Shown one piece after another: positions 40,261-56,800 of a DNA stretch of 64,000 nucleotides. The DNA lies in NCBI GenBank assembly GCA_033675545.1, contig JAWDGP010005015.1:1-64000 (forward strand), written 5' to 3'. Both the position numbers and the translations under genes were made by a program. The notes under the pieces were generated by a model. The model was not told the origin of the DNA, ran no database searches, and worked only from the letters and a program-made list of their open reading frames with translations. The stretch is from Elysia crispata. Taxonomy: Eukaryota; Mollusca; Gastropoda; Plakobranchidae. How positions within the stretch are numbered: position 1 is the first letter of the stretch; each line of letters begins with the position of its first letter.

Positions 40261-42455
40261 ACTACAACAAGTATAAGAACAACCAGTACAATTTCAATTA
40301 CAACAAGTACAACTACAATTACATCGACAACAAGTACAAGTACAAGTAAAACTACAACAAGTACAACTACAACTACAACTGCAACTTTAACAACTTTAAC
40401 TTTAACAAGTACAACTACAACTAGAACAAGTACAACTACCACAACAACTACAATAAGTACAACTACAACTACAACAAGTACAATTACAACTACATTAAGT
40501 ACAACTACAACTACAACAAGTACAACTATAACAAAATTACACAACTAAAACTACAACTACAACAAGTACAAGTACAACAACAACTACAACAAGTACAACT
40601 ACAACTATAACAATTGCAAAAACAACTATAAGTACAACAAATACAACTACAACTACAACAAGTAGAAGTACAACTACAACTACAACAAGTACAACTACAA
40701 CTACAACTACAATCAGTACAAGTGTAACTACAACTACAACAATTACAAAAACAACGAACACTACAACAAGTACAAGTACAACAATTACAACAAGTACAAG
40801 TACAACTACAACTATCACAAGTACAGCTACTACTATAACAATACAAAAACAACTACAAATTTAACAAGTACAATTACAATTACAATTAGTATAAGTACAA
40901 CTAGAACTTCAACAAGTACAACTACATCTAAATCAAGTACAACTACAACTACTACTACAACAAGTACAAGTGTAACTACAACTACAACAAGTACAAGTAC
41001 AAGTACAACTACAACAATTACAAAAACAACGACAACCACAATAAGTACCACTACAACTACAACAAGTACAAGTGCAACAACTACAACAAGTACAAGTACA
41101 ACTACAACTAGAACAAGTACAACTACAACTATAACAAGTACAACTACAACTATGACAAGTACAAAAACAACTACAACTACAACAAGTATAAGAACAACTA
41201 GAACTACAACAAGTACAAGTACAACTACAACATTTACAAACACAACTACAACTACAACAAGTACAATTACAACTACAATTAGTATAAGTACAACTAGACC
41301 TTCAGCAAGTACAACTACATCTACAACAAGTACAACTACAACTACATCTAAAACAATGACAAGTGTAACTACAACTACAACAAGTACAAGTACAAGTACA
41401 ACTACAACAATTACAAAAACAACGACATCTACAACTAGTACAATTACAACTACAACAAGTACAAGTACAACAACTACAACAAGTACAAGTACAACTACAA
41501 CTACAACAAGTACAATTGCAACTTCATCAAATACAACTACAACTAAATTGGAAACAAGTACAAGTACAAGTACAACTACAACAAGTACAAGTACAAATAC
41601 AACGAGAACAAGTAAAACTACAACTAGAACAATTGCAACTACAACTACGACATGTATAATTATAACTACAAGAAGAACAAGTACAACTACAACTACAAAA
41701 AGTAGAAGTACAAGTACCACTACAACTACAATAAGTACAACTACAACTACAAAAAGTAGAATTGTAACTACAACTACAACAAGTACAAGTACAACTATAA
41801 CTACAAAAAGTACAACTACAAAAAAGATAAGTATAACTACAACTACAACAAATACAAGTAAAACTACAACTACAACAAGTACAAGTAAAAGTACAACTAC
41901 AACAGTACAACTACAACAACATTAAGTACAACTACAACTACAACAAGTACAAGTACAACTACAACTACAACAAGTACAACTACAACTAAAAGAAGAACAA
42001 CTACAACTACAACTAAAACAAGTACAAGTACAAACAAGTACAACTCCAATTACAACAAGTAAAAGTACAAGCAAAACTACAACAAATACAAGTACAACTA
42101 CAACTAGAACAAGTACAACTAAAACTAGAACAAGTACAACTGCAACAAGTACAAATACAATTACAACTTCAACTACAACAAGTACAACTAAAACTAAAAC
42201 AAGTACAAGTGCAAGTACAACTACAACTACAACAAGTACAACTACAACTACAACAAGTACAACTACAACAAGTACAAGTGCAAGTCCAACTAAAACTACA
42301 ACAAGTACAACTACAACTACAACAAGTAGAACTACAACAAGTACAAGTGCAAGTATAACTACAACTAAAACAAGTAAAACTACAACTACAACAAGTACAA
42401 GTACATTTACAACTACAAGAAGTACAACAACAACTACAACAAATACAAGTACAAT

Positions 42456-42490
42456 TTGAACTACACCATTTTTTAATTACAACAACAAGA
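42456..42490. other. Short non-satellite interruption
   Basis: TTTGAACTACACCATTTTTTAATTAC breaks the modular pattern. It is the only clear T-rich run deep inside the array. Confidence 0.65.
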
Positions 42491-45400
42491 AATACAACTA
42501 CAACTACAACAAGTACAAATACAGTAAGTACAAGTGCAAGTAAAACTACAACTAAAACTAGTACAACTACAACTACAAAAAGTACAACTACAACTACAAC
42601 AAAAACAAAAACACCTAGAACTACACCAAGAACAACTAAGACTACAACAAGTACAAATACAACTAGAACTACAACAAGTACAACTACAACTACAACTACA
42701 ACAAGTACGATTAAAACTACAACAAGTACAAGTTCAAGTACAACTAAAACTAAAATAAGTACAAGTACATTTACAACTACAACAAATACAACTACAACTA
42801 CAACAAGTAGAACTACAACTACAACTGCAACAAGTACAAGTACAACTACAACTACAAGAAATACAACTACAACTTCAACAAGTACAGCTACAAAAACAAC
42901 AAGTACAACTACAACTACAAATTCTACAAGTACATATAAATTACAACAACAACAATTTCAAGTATAACTACAACTAAAACAAGTACAACTACAACTACAA
43001 CAAGTACAACTACAACTACAACAAGTACAAGTACAACTAAAAGTACAACAAGTACAACTCCAAATACAACAAGTAAAAGTCCAGTCCCAACAAGTACAAG
43101 TACAAATATAACTACAACTAGAAGAAGTACAAGTACAAATACAAGAAGTACAAGTACAAGTACAATTACAACTACAACATGTACAACTAGAAATACAACA
43201 AGTATAAGTACAATAAAACAACTACAAAAAGTACAACTACAACTACAGCAAGTACAATTAAACTACAACAAGTACAACTATAACTAAAACAACAACTACA
43301 ACAAGTACAACTACATTTACAACAACAACTACAAGAAGTACAACTACAACTACATTAAGTACAACGACAACTACAAGAAGTACAACTACAACTACATTAA
43401 GTACAACTACAAATACAACAAGTACAACTAGAACTACATTAAGTTCAACTAAACTACAACAAGTACAAGTACAACTACAACAAGTACAACTACAACTACA
43501 ACAATTACAATTACATTTACAACAAGTACAACTACAACTACAGCAAGTACAAGTACAACTAAAACTACAAAAATTACAACTAGAACTACAACTACAAGAA
43601 GTACAAATGGAACTTCAACTACAACAAGTACAGGTAGAAAAACAACTACAACAACTACAACTACAACTTAAACTACCACAAGTACAACTACAACCATATT
43701 AAGTACAACTACAACTACAAAAATTACAAATACAACTACAACTACAACAAGTACAACTACAACTATAACAACTATAAGTAGGACTACAATTAAAAGAAGT
43801 ACAACTACAACTTGAACAAGTACAACTACAACAAAAACTACAACAAGTACAATTACAACTACAACTACAACAAGTCAAACTCCAACTACAACAAGTACAA
43901 GTATTCCTACAACTACAACAAGTACAAGTACAAGTACAACTACAACTACAACAAGTTCAACTACAACTACCAAAAATATGAGTACAACTACAACTACAAC
44001 AAGTACAATTACAACTACAAAAAGTCATTTGCAACTATATCGAAAAAAAGGAGAAGTACAATACAACTACAACAAGTACAAGTACAACTACAACTAGAAC
44101 AAGTAAAACTACATCTAGAAAACAAGCAACTACAACTACAACAAAAACAACTACATTAACAACTACAACTACAACAAGTACAACTACAACTACATCAAGT
44201 ACAATTAGAACTACAACTACAACAAGTACAAGTGAAACTACAACTAAAACAAGTACAAGTAGAAGTACAACTACAACAAGTACAACTACAACTTAAACTC
44301 GAACAAGTACAACTACAACCATACAAAGTACAATTACAACTACAACAAGTACAAATACAACTACAACTACAACAAGTACATTTACAACTACAACAAGTAT
44401 AAGTAGAACTACAATTACAAGAAGTACAACTTTATCTTCAACAAGTACAACTAAGACTACAACAAGTACAACTACAACAAGAACAAGTAAAACTACAAGT
44501 ACAACTACAACTACAACAAGAAGAACTACACTATAACAAGTATAACTACAACTACAACTACAACTAAAGCTACTATAATTAATTCTACAACTACAACTAC
44601 AACAAGTACAAGTACATCTACAACTACAACAAGTACAACTACAACTACAACTACAATAAGTACAATTACAATTACAACTAAAACAAGTAATACTACAACT
44701 TGAACAAGTACAACTAAAACTACAACAAGTACAATTGCCAGTATAAATAAAACTACAACAAGTTAAACTATAACTACAACAAGTACAAGTACAAGTAAAA
44801 CTAAATCTACAACAAGTACAAGTACATTTACAACTACAATAACTACAACTACAACGATAACAAAAACAAATACAACTACACCAAGTACAACTAAAACTAT
44901 AACAAATACAAGTACAACTAGAAATACAACAAGTTCAAGTACAACTACAACTACAACAAGTACAACTACAACTACAACTACAACTACAACAAGTAAAACT
45001 ATAACTACAACAAGTACAAGTACAAGTACAACTAAATCTACAACAAGTACAAGTACATTTACAACTACAATAACTACAACTACAACTACAGCTACAACAA
45101 GTACAACTATAACTACAACAAATACAACTACAACTACAACTACAACAAATACAAGTACAACTACAACTACAACAATCATAACTACAACTGCAACAACTAC
45201 AAATACAACTACAACAAGTACAAATACAACTACAACAAGTACAAGTACAACCTCAAAAAGAAGAAGTACAAATACAACTAAAACAAGTGCAACTACAACT
45301 ACAAAAAGTACAAGTGCAAGTACAAGTAAAACAAGTACAAGTACAACTACAACTACAATAAGTACAAGTATAACTACAACAAGTAAAATTGCAACTACAA

Positions 45401-47800
45401 CAAATACAACTAAAAAACAACAATAACTACAACAACCACAACTACAACTGCAACAAGTACAACTACATCTACAACAAGTAGAAGTACGACTACAACTACA
45501 AGAATTACAACTACAACTTAAACAAGTACAACTACAAGTACAACAAGTACAACTACAACTACAACTACTACAAGTACAACTACAAATACAACAAGTACAA
45601 GTGCAAGTGTAACTACAAAATAAAGAAGTACAACTACAACTACAACAAGTACAAGTACAACCAGAACTACAACAAGCACAAGTACAAGTACAAATACAAC
45701 TACAACAAGTACAAGTACAACTACAACTACAACAAGTACAATTCCAACTACAAGTATAAGTACTACTACAAGCACAACAAGTCTAACTGCAACTACAACA
45801 AGTACAAGTACAAGTACATCTAAAACTACGAGAAGTACAACTACAACTACATCGACAACAAGTACAAGTACAAGTACAACTACAACAAGTACAGGTACAA
45901 CTACAATAAGAAAAAGTAAAACTACAACTAGAACAAGTAAAACTAAAACTACAACAAGTACAGGTACAATTACAACTACAACTATAACTACCACTACAAC
46001 TACAACAAATAGAAGAATAACTACAACTACAACTACAACAAGTACAACTACAACTACAACAAATACAAGTGCAACTACAACTACAACAAGTAAAAGTACA
46101 AGTACAAGTACAACTACAACAAGTAGAACAAGTTCACCTACTACAACTACAACAAGTACAATTACAAGTACAACTACAACCATTACAACTACAACAAGTA
46201 CAAGTACAACTACAACTACACGTACAAGAAGTACAACTACAACTAAAACTACAACTAAAACAAGTAGAAGTACAACTTCAACTACAAGAAGTACAAGTAC
46301 AACTACAACTACAGCAAGTACAACTACAACTAAAAACAGTAAAACTACAACAAGTACAAGTACAAGTACAACTACAACAAGTACAAGTACAACTAATACT
46401 ACAACAAATACAAGTACAACTACAACAAGTAGAAATACAATTACAAGTACAACAAGTACAAGTACAACTACAACAAGTACAACTACAACTACAACAAGTA
46501 CAACTACAACTACAACAATTACAAGTACAAGTACAACTACAACTACAACAAGTACAAGTACAACTACAACTACAACAAGTACAAATACAACTACAACTAC
46601 AACAAGTAAAACTAAAACTACAACAAGTACAACTACAACTACAACAAGTACAACTAAAACTACAACAAGTACAAGTACAACTACAACTACAACAAGTACA
46701 AGTAAAAGTACAACTACAAGAAATACAAGTACAACTACAACTAGAACAAGTACAACTACAACAAGTACCAGTACAAGTACAACTACAACTACAATAAGTA
46801 CAAGTGGAAGTACAACTACAGCTACAACAAGTACAACTACAACTACAACAAGTACAGTACAACTACAAGTAAAACTAAAACTATAACAAGAACAACTAAA
46901 ATTACAAGTTTAACTACAACTACAACTACAACAAGTACAGGTAAAACTACAACTACAGCTAGTACGACTACAACTACAATTATAACAAGTACAAGTAAAC
47001 CTGCAACAAAAACAAGTACAAGTACAAGTACAACTACAACAAGTACAAGTACAATTACAACAAATACAACGACAACTACAAAAAGTATAGGTACAAGTAC
47101 GACTACAACTACAACAAGTACATGTAAAACTATAACTACAATAAGTACAAGTACAACTACAACAAGTACAACGACAACTACAACAAGTAAAATATTATAA
47201 CTGCAACAACAAATACAACTACATCTACAACAAGTACAACTACAACAAGGACAAGTACATTGACAAAAAGTACAAGTACATGTACAACTACAACTACAGC
47301 AAGTACAAGTTCAACTACAACTACAACTATACCTATAACAAGTAAAACTACAACTACATTTACAACTACATTTACAACAAGTACAAGTACAACTACAACT
47401 AAAACAAGTACAACTACAACTAAAACAACAAAAAGTACAAGTACAACTACAACTAAAACAACTACAACTACAACTACAATTAGAACTCCATTAAGTACAA
47501 CTACAATTATTAAAACTACAACTACAACTACAACAAGTACAAATACAACTACAACTACAAAAAGTCAAAATACAACTACAAAAAGTACAAATTCCAACTA
47601 CAACAAAATACAACTACAACTTACAAATACAACAAGTATAAGTACATGTACAACTACAACTACAACATACAAATACAACTACAACAAGTACAAGGACAAC
47701 TACAACAAGTACAAGTACAACTAAAACTACATCAGTACAACTACAACTACAACAAGTACATTTACAACTACAAGTACAAAAAAAACTGCAAAAAGTACAA
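42491..47800 (+). repeat. Satellite subdomain 4: intermediate divergence
   Basis: Mixed modules with rare subdomain 2 markers (TATTCCTAC near 43,904, CATCGACA near 45,852) and increasingly regular 21/27-bp units toward the right (46,060-46,800). Confidence 0.65.
44767..45095 (+). repeat. 231-bp tandem duplication marked by CTAAATCTACAAC
   Basis: CTAAATCTACAACAAGTAC occurs at 44,801 and 45,032, exactly 231 bp apart, within matching context including TACATTTACAACTACAATAAC. Confidence 0.8.
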
Positions 47801-50800
47801 GTACAACTACAACTACAACAATACAACTACAACTACAAATACAACTACAAGAAGTACAAGTACAACTACAACTAGAACAAGTACAAGTACAACTACAACT
47901 ACAACAAGTACAACTACAACTACAACAAGTACAACTACAACTACAACAAGTACAACTACAACTACAACTACAACAAGTACAAATACAACTACAACTACAA
48001 CAAGTACAAGTACAACTACAACTACAACAAGTACAACTACAACTACAACAAGTACAACTACAACAAGTACAACTACAACTACAACAAGTACAACTACAAC
48101 TACAACTACATCAGTACAAGTACAATTACGACTAAAACGAGTACAACTACAACTACAACAAGTACAACTACAACTACAACTACAACAAGTACAAGTACAA
48201 CTACAACTACAACAAGTACAAATACAACTGCAACTACAACAAGTACAAGTACAACTACAACTACAACAAGTACAACTACAACTACAACTACAACAAGTAC
48301 AACTACAACTACAACAAGTACAAGTACAACTACAACTACAACTACAACATAAACAACTACAACTACAACTACAACAAGTACAACTACAACTACAACAAGT
48401 ACAAGTACAACTACAACTACAACAAGTACAACTACAACTACAACAAGTACAACTACAACAAGTACAACTACAACTACAACAAGTACAAGTACAACTACAA
48501 CTACAACAAGTACAAGTAAAACTACAACTACAACAAGTACAACTACAACTACAACAAGTACAAGTACAACTACAACTACAACAAGTACAACTACAACTAC
48601 AACAATACAACTACAACTACAACAGATCAACTACAACTAAAACAATTATAACTACAACTACAACAAGTACAAGCACAAATACAACTACAATTACAACAAG
48701 TACAACTACAACTACAACAAGTACAACTACAACTACAACAAGTACAAGTACAACTACAACAAGTACAACTACAACTACAACTTCAAAAGGTACAACTACA
48801 ACTACAGAAGTACAAGTACAAGTACAAGTAAAACTACATCTACAACAAGTACAACTACAACTACAACTACAACAAGTAAAAGTACAACTACAACTATAAC
48901 ATCTAAAACTACAACTACAAGAAGTACAAGTACAAGTAACAAGTCCAAGTACAACTACAACTACAACAAGTACAACTACAACTACAAACAAGTACAACTA
49001 CAACTACAACAAGTGCAACTACAATTACAACAAGTAAAAGTACAATTACAACTACAACAACAATAAGTACAAAAACAACTACAACTAAAACTCCACCTAC
49101 AACAAGTACAACTACAACTACAACAAGTACAAGTACAACTACAACTGCAACAAGTACAAGTACAACTACAACAAATACAAGTACAACTACAACAGCAACA
49201 AGTACAAGTACAACTACAACTACAACTACAACAAGTACATTAAAAACTACAACAAGTTGAACTACAACTATAACAAGTGGAATTAGAACTACAACAAGTA
49301 CAAGTAAAACTACAACTACAAAAGTATAAGTACAACTACAACTACAACTACAACAAGTACAACTACAACTAAAGCTACAACAAGTACAACTACAACTACA
49401 ACAAGTACAACTACAACTACAACAAGTACAACTACAACTACAACAAGTACAAGTACAACTACAACTACAACAAGTATAACTACAACTACAACTACAACAA
49501 GTACAAGTACAACTACAACTACAACAATGACAAGTACAACTACAACTACAACAAGTAGAACTACAACTACAACTACAACAATTACAACTACAACTACAAC
49601 AAGTACAACTACAACTACAACTACAACAAGTACAACTACAACTACAACAAGTACAACTACAACTACAACTAGTACAAGTACAACTACAACTACAAATACA
49701 ACTAAAACTACAACAAGTACAAGTACAACTAGAATTACAACAAGTACAACCTCAACTACAACTACAACAAGCACACTTACAACTGCAACTACAATAAGTA
49801 CAACTACAACTGCAACAAATACAATTACAACTACAACTACAACAAGTACAAGTAGAACTACAACTACAACAAGTACAACTACAACTACAACAAGTACAAC
49901 TACAACTACAACAAGTACAAGTACAACTACAACTACAACAAGTACAAGTACAACTAGAACTAGAAAAAGTACAAGTACAACTACAATTAGAACAAATACA
50001 AGTTCAACTAGAACTAGAACAAGTACAAGTACAACTACAACTACAACAAGTACAAGTACAACTAAAGCTACAACAAGTACAACTACAACTACAACTACAA
50101 CAAGTACAACTACAACAAGTACAACTACAAATACAACAAGTACAACTACAACAAGTACAACTACAACTACAACTACAACACGTATAAGTACAACTACAAC
50201 TACAACAAGTACAAGTACAACTACAACTACAACAAGTACAACTTCAACTACAAAAAGTACAACTACAACCACAAATACAACATGTACAAGTACAACTACA
50301 ACCAACACAAATATAACTACAACTGCAAGAAGTACAACTACAACTACAACAAGTACAAGTATAAATACAACTACAATAAATACAACTACAACTACAACAA
50401 GTACAACTACAACTACAAGAAGTACAACTACAACTACAACTACAACAAGTACAACTACAACTACAACAAGTACAACTACAACTACGAAAAGTCCAATACA
50501 ACTACAACTACAACAAATACAACTACATTTACAACTAGAACAAGTAAAAATACAACTACAACATGTTCAAATACAAATACAACTACAACAAGTAGAAGTA
50601 AAATTACAACTACAACCAGTAAAACTACAACTACAACAAGTCCAACTACAACTACAACTACAACAAGTACAACACAACAAGTACAACTACAACTACAACA
50701 AGCACAACTGCAACTACAACAAGTACAACTACAACTACAACAAGTACAACTACAACAAGTACAACTACAACTACAACTACAACAAGTACAACTACAACTA

Positions 50801-53800
50801 CAACTACAACAAGTACAACTACAACTACAACAAGTACAACTACAACTACAACTACAACAAGTACAAGTACAACTACAACTACAACAAGTACAACTACAAC
50901 TACAACAAGTACAACTACAACTACAACTACAACTACAACAAGTACAAGTACAACTACAACTTCAACAAGTACAACTACAACTACAACAAGTACAACTACA
51001 ACTACAACTACAACAAGTACAACTACAACTACAACAAGTACAAGTACAACTACATGAACAAAAAGTACAAATACAACTTCAACAAGTACAACTACAACTA
51101 CAACAAGTACAACTACAACTACAACTACAACAAGTACAAGTACAACTACAACTACAACAAGTACAAGTACAACTATAACTACAACAACAAAAATTACAAC
51201 TACAACAAGTATAAGTATAACTACAACTACAACAAGTACAACTACAACTACAACAAGTGCAACTACAACTACAACAAGTACAATTACAACTACAACTACA
51301 ACAAGTACAACTACAACTACAACTACAACTAAAAAAAGTACAAGTACAACTACAACAATTACAACTACAACTACAAAAAGTACATATACAACTATAACTA
51401 CAACAAGTACAACTACAACTATAGTACATCAAGTAAAACTACAACAAGTAGAAGTACACATACAACAACAACAAGTACAACTAGAACTACAACTACAACA
51501 AGTACAATTACAACTACAACAAGTACAACTACAACTACAACTACAACAAGTACAAGTACAACTACAACTACAACAAGTACAACTACAACTACAACAAGTA
51601 GAACTATAACTACAACTACAACAAGTACAACTACAACTACAACAAGTACAACTACAACTACAACAAGTACAAGTACAACTACAACTACAACAAGTACAAC
51701 TACAACTACAACAAGTACAACTACAACTACAACAAGTACAACTACAACTACAACTACAACAAGTACAACTACAACTATAACAAGTACAACTACAACTAAA
51801 ACTACAACAAGTACAACTACAACTACAACTACAACAAGTACAACTACAACTACAACAAGTACAACTACAACTACAACTACAAGTACAAGTACAACTACAA
51901 CTACAACAAGTACAACTACAACTACAACAAGTACAAGTACAACTACAACTACAACAAGTACAAGTACAACTACAACTACAACTTCAACAAGTACAACTAC
52001 AACTACAACAAGAACAAGTACAACTACAAGAAGTACAACTACAACTACAACAAGTAAAAGTACAAGTACAATTACAACAAGTACAAGTACAACTACAACT
52101 ACAGCAAGTACAACGTAAACTACAACAAGTACAACTACAACTATAACTAGTACAAGTAAAAGAAAATTACAACTACAACAAGTACAACTACAACTACAAC
52201 AAGTACAAGTACAACTACAACTACAACAAGTACAACTACAACTACAACAAGTACAACTACAACTACAACTGCAACAAGTACAACTACAATTACAACAACT
52301 AAAACTACAACTACAACAAGTATAAGTACAACTACAACTACAACAAGTACAACTAAAACTACAAGTACAAATACAACTACAACAAGTACAAGTGCAACTA
52401 CAACTACAACAAGTACAAGTACAACTACAACTACAACAACAGTAAGTACAACTACAACTTTAACTACAACTACAACAAGTGCAAGTACAAGTACAATTAC
52501 AACAAGTACAAGTACAACTAAAACTACAACAGGTACAACTACAACTACAACAAGTACAACTACAACTACAACAAGTACAACTAAAACTACAACAAGTACA
52601 AGTACAAGTACAATTACAACAGGTACAATTACAACTACAACTACAAGTACAACTTAAACTACAACAAGTACAACTACGACTACAACAAGTACAAGTACAA
52701 AACAACTACAACTACAACAAGTACAACTACAACTACAACAAGTACAAGTACAACTACAACTACAACTACAATAAGTACAAGTACAACTACAACTACAACA
52801 AGTACAACTACAACTACAACTAGAACTACAACTATAGCTAGAATTACAACAAGTACAAATAAAACTTCTACTAAACAAGTACAACTACAACTACAACAAC
52901 TACAACTACATTTACAACAAGTACATGTACAACTACAACATGTACAACTACAACTACAACAAGTACAAGTACAACTACAACTACAACTACAACAAGTACA
53001 ACTACAACTACAACTATAACAAGTACAATTACAACTAGAACAAGTACAAGTAAAAGTACAATTACAACAAGTACAAGAAGTACAACCACAACTACAACAA
53101 GTACAACTACAACAAGTACAAGTACAACTACAACAAGTACAACTACAACTACAACAAGTACAATTTAAATTACAACATGTACAACTACAACTACAACAAG
53201 TACAAGTACAAGACAACTACAACTACAATAAGTACAAGTACAACTACAACTACAACAAGTACAACTAAAACTACAACAAGTATAAGTATAACTACAACTT
53301 CAACAAGATCAACTACAACTACAACAAATACAACTACATTTCAAACAAGTACAAGTACAACTACAACTACAACAAGTACAAGTACAACTACAACTACAAC
53401 AAGTACACGTACAAGTGCTCCTACAACTACAACAAGTACAATTACAACTACAACTACAACAAGTAAAACTACAACTACAACTACAACTAAAAGAAGTACA
53501 AGTACAAGTACAACTACAACTACAACAAGTACAACTACAACTACAACTACAACTTCAACAAGTACAAGTACAACTACAACTACAACAAGTACAAGTACAA
53601 ATATAACAACAACAATTACCACTACAACTACAACTACAACAAGTACAACTACAACTACAACAAGTACAAGTAAAAGTACAAGTACAACAAGTACAAGTAC
53701 AACTAATATTACAAAAGTAAAAGTACAACTACAACTGCAACAAGTACAACAACTACAACTACAACTACAACAAGTACAAGTACAACTACAACTACAACAA

Positions 53801-56800
53801 GTGCACCTACAACTACAACAAGTACAACTACAATAACAACTACAACAAGTACAAGTACAACTAGAACTACAAGAAATACAACTACAACTACAAAAGGTAC
53901 AACTACAACTACAACAAGAATAAGTATAACTTTAACTACAACAGTACAACTACAACTACAACAAGTATAAGTATAACTACAACTACAACAAGTACAACTA
54001 CAACTACAACAAATACAACTACAATTAAACAAGTACAAGTACAACTACAACTACAACAAGTACAAGTACAACTACAAATACAACAAGTACAAGTACAACT
54101 ACAACTACAACAACAACTACAACAAGTACAAGTACAACTACAACTACAACAAGTACAAGTACAACTACAACTACAACTAGTATAACTACAACTACAACTA
54201 CAACTACAACAAGTACAAGTACAACTACAACTACAACAAGTACAACTATAACTACAACAATTACCACTACAACTACAACAAGTACAACTACAACTACAAC
54301 AAGTACAAGTACAAGTACAAGTACAACTAATATTACAACAAGTACAAGTACAACTACAACTACAACAAGTACAACTACAACTACAACTACAAAAAGTACA
54401 ACTACAACTACAACTACAAAAAGTACAACTACAACTACAAGAAGTGCACCTACAACTACAACAAGTACAACTACAACTACAACAAGTACAACTACAACTA
54501 CAACAAGTACAAATACCACAACAACAAGTACAACTACAACTACAACTACAACTACAACTAGAACAAGTACAAGTACAACTACAAGTACAACAAGTACAAG
54601 TACAACTACAACTACAACTACAACAAGTACAAGTACAACTATAACTAGAATAAGTACAACTACAACAACAACTACAACAATTACAACTACAACTACAACA
54701 AGTAAAAGAACAAATACAACTACAACAATTACAACTACAACTACAACTACAACAAGTACAAGTACAACTACAACTACAACAAGTACAACTACAAGTACAA
54801 CAAGTACAAGTACAAGTAAAACTACAACTACAACAAGTCCAACTAAAATTAATATAAGTACAACTACAACTACAACACGTAGAACTATAACTGCAAAAAG
54901 TACAAGTTCAAGTACATCTACAATACAACTACAACTACAACAAGTACAACTACAACTACAAGTACAACTACAACTACAACAAGTACAAGTACAACTACAA
55001 TTTGAACAAGTAGAACTACAACTACAAAAAATAGAATAACAACTACAGTAAGTACAACTACAACAACTACAAGTACAAATACAACTACAACTACAACAAG
55101 TACAAGTACAATTACAACTACAACAAGTACAACTACAACTACAACAAGTACAACTACAACTACAACAAGTACAAATACAACTACAACTACAACAAGTACA
55201 ACTACAACTACAACAAGTACAACTACAACTACAACTACAACAAGTACAACAACAAGGACAAAAACAAATACAACTACAACTACAACTACAACTACAAGTA
55301 CAACTACAACTACAACAAGTACAACTACAACTACAACAAGTACAAGTACAACTATAACTACAACAAGTACAACTACAACTACAACAAGTACAACTACAAC
55401 TACAAAAAGTACAAGTACAACTACAACTACAACAAGTACAAGTACAACTACAACTACAACAAGTACAACTACAACTACAACTACAACTACAACAAGTACA
55501 AGTACAACTACAACTACAACTACAACAAGTACAACTACAACTACAACTACAACAAGTACAACTACAACTACAACAAGTACAACTACAACTACAACAAGTA
55601 CAACTATAACTACAACTACAACAAGTACAACTACAACTACAACAAGTAAAAATACAACTACAACTACAACAAGTACAACTACAACTACAACTACAACAAG
55701 TACACCTACATCTACATCAAGTACAACTACAACTACAACAAGTACAAGTACAACTACAACTACAACAAGTACAACTACAACTACAACAAGTAACAGTACA
55801 ACTACAACTACAACAAGTACAACTACAACTGAAACTACAATAAATACAACTACAAGAACAAGAAGTACAAGTACACTAAAAGTACAAGTACAAGTACAAC
55901 TACAACTACAACAAGTACAACTACAACTACAAGAAGTAAAAGTACAACTTTATCAAAAACAAAGAAAACTACAACTACAACAAGTATAATAACAACTAAA
56001 ACAAGTAGAAGTGCAACTACAACTACAAGTACAAATACCAGTACAACAAGTACAACTACAACTAGAACAAGTACAACTAAAACTACAACAAGTACAACTA
56101 CAACTACAACTACAACAAGTACAACTACAACTACAACTACAACATGTACATTTACAACTACAACTACAACAATTACGACTACAGGTACAAGAACAACAAG
56201 TACTCTACTACTACAACAAGTATAAGTATAACTACAACTTCAACAAGTACAAGTCCACTAGAACTACAAGTAGTACAAGTACAACTACAACTACAATAAG
56301 TATAACTACAAGTGCAACAAGTACAATTACAACTACAAAACAACAAGTACAAGTACAACTACAACTGCAACAAGTACAAGTACAAGTACAATTACAACTA
56401 CAATAAATACAACTACAACAATAACAAGTATATGTATAAATACAACAACAACAAGTACAAGTAAAACTACAAATACAAGAAGTACAACTATAACTAAAAC
56501 TACAACAAGTACAACTACAATTACAACAAGTAGAACTAAAACTACAACAAGTACAATTAGACTACAACTACAACAAGTACAAGTGCAACTACAACTACAA
56601 CAAATAGAAGAACAACCACAACAAGTGCAACTACAACTAGAACAAGTACAAGTACAAGAACAACTACAACAAGTACAACTACAACTACAACTATAATAGG
56701 TAAAACTACAACTACAATTAGTACAAGTACAACTACAACTACAACTACAGCCAGTACAACTACAACTACAACTAGAACAAATAAAACTACAATTACAAGA

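Larger units (their letters stand above)
33800..42455 (+). repeat. Satellite subdomain 3: higher-order family with AATTGCAAAAACAATTAC and ACAACCTACAAC words
   Basis: A second marker set appears: ATTACAAAAACAACGACAAC, AATTGCAAAAACAATTAC, GTACTACTACAAC and CAACCTACAACTAG. Copies of the last lie near 34,323, 35,036, 37,464 and 38,027 (variant). The subdomain 2 marker TATTCCTAC is still present (about 34,902, 35,749, 37,022, 39,072), so both sets share ancestry. Confidence 0.7.

Noticed and set aside
49527..51332. 601-codon open frame (Thr/Ser then Gln/Asn/Tyr-rich) and many similar frames over the satellite
   Set aside because: The module lengths are multiples of three without stop words in five frames. 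The frame switches composition at indels, and no signal peptide, domain or splice structure is visible.
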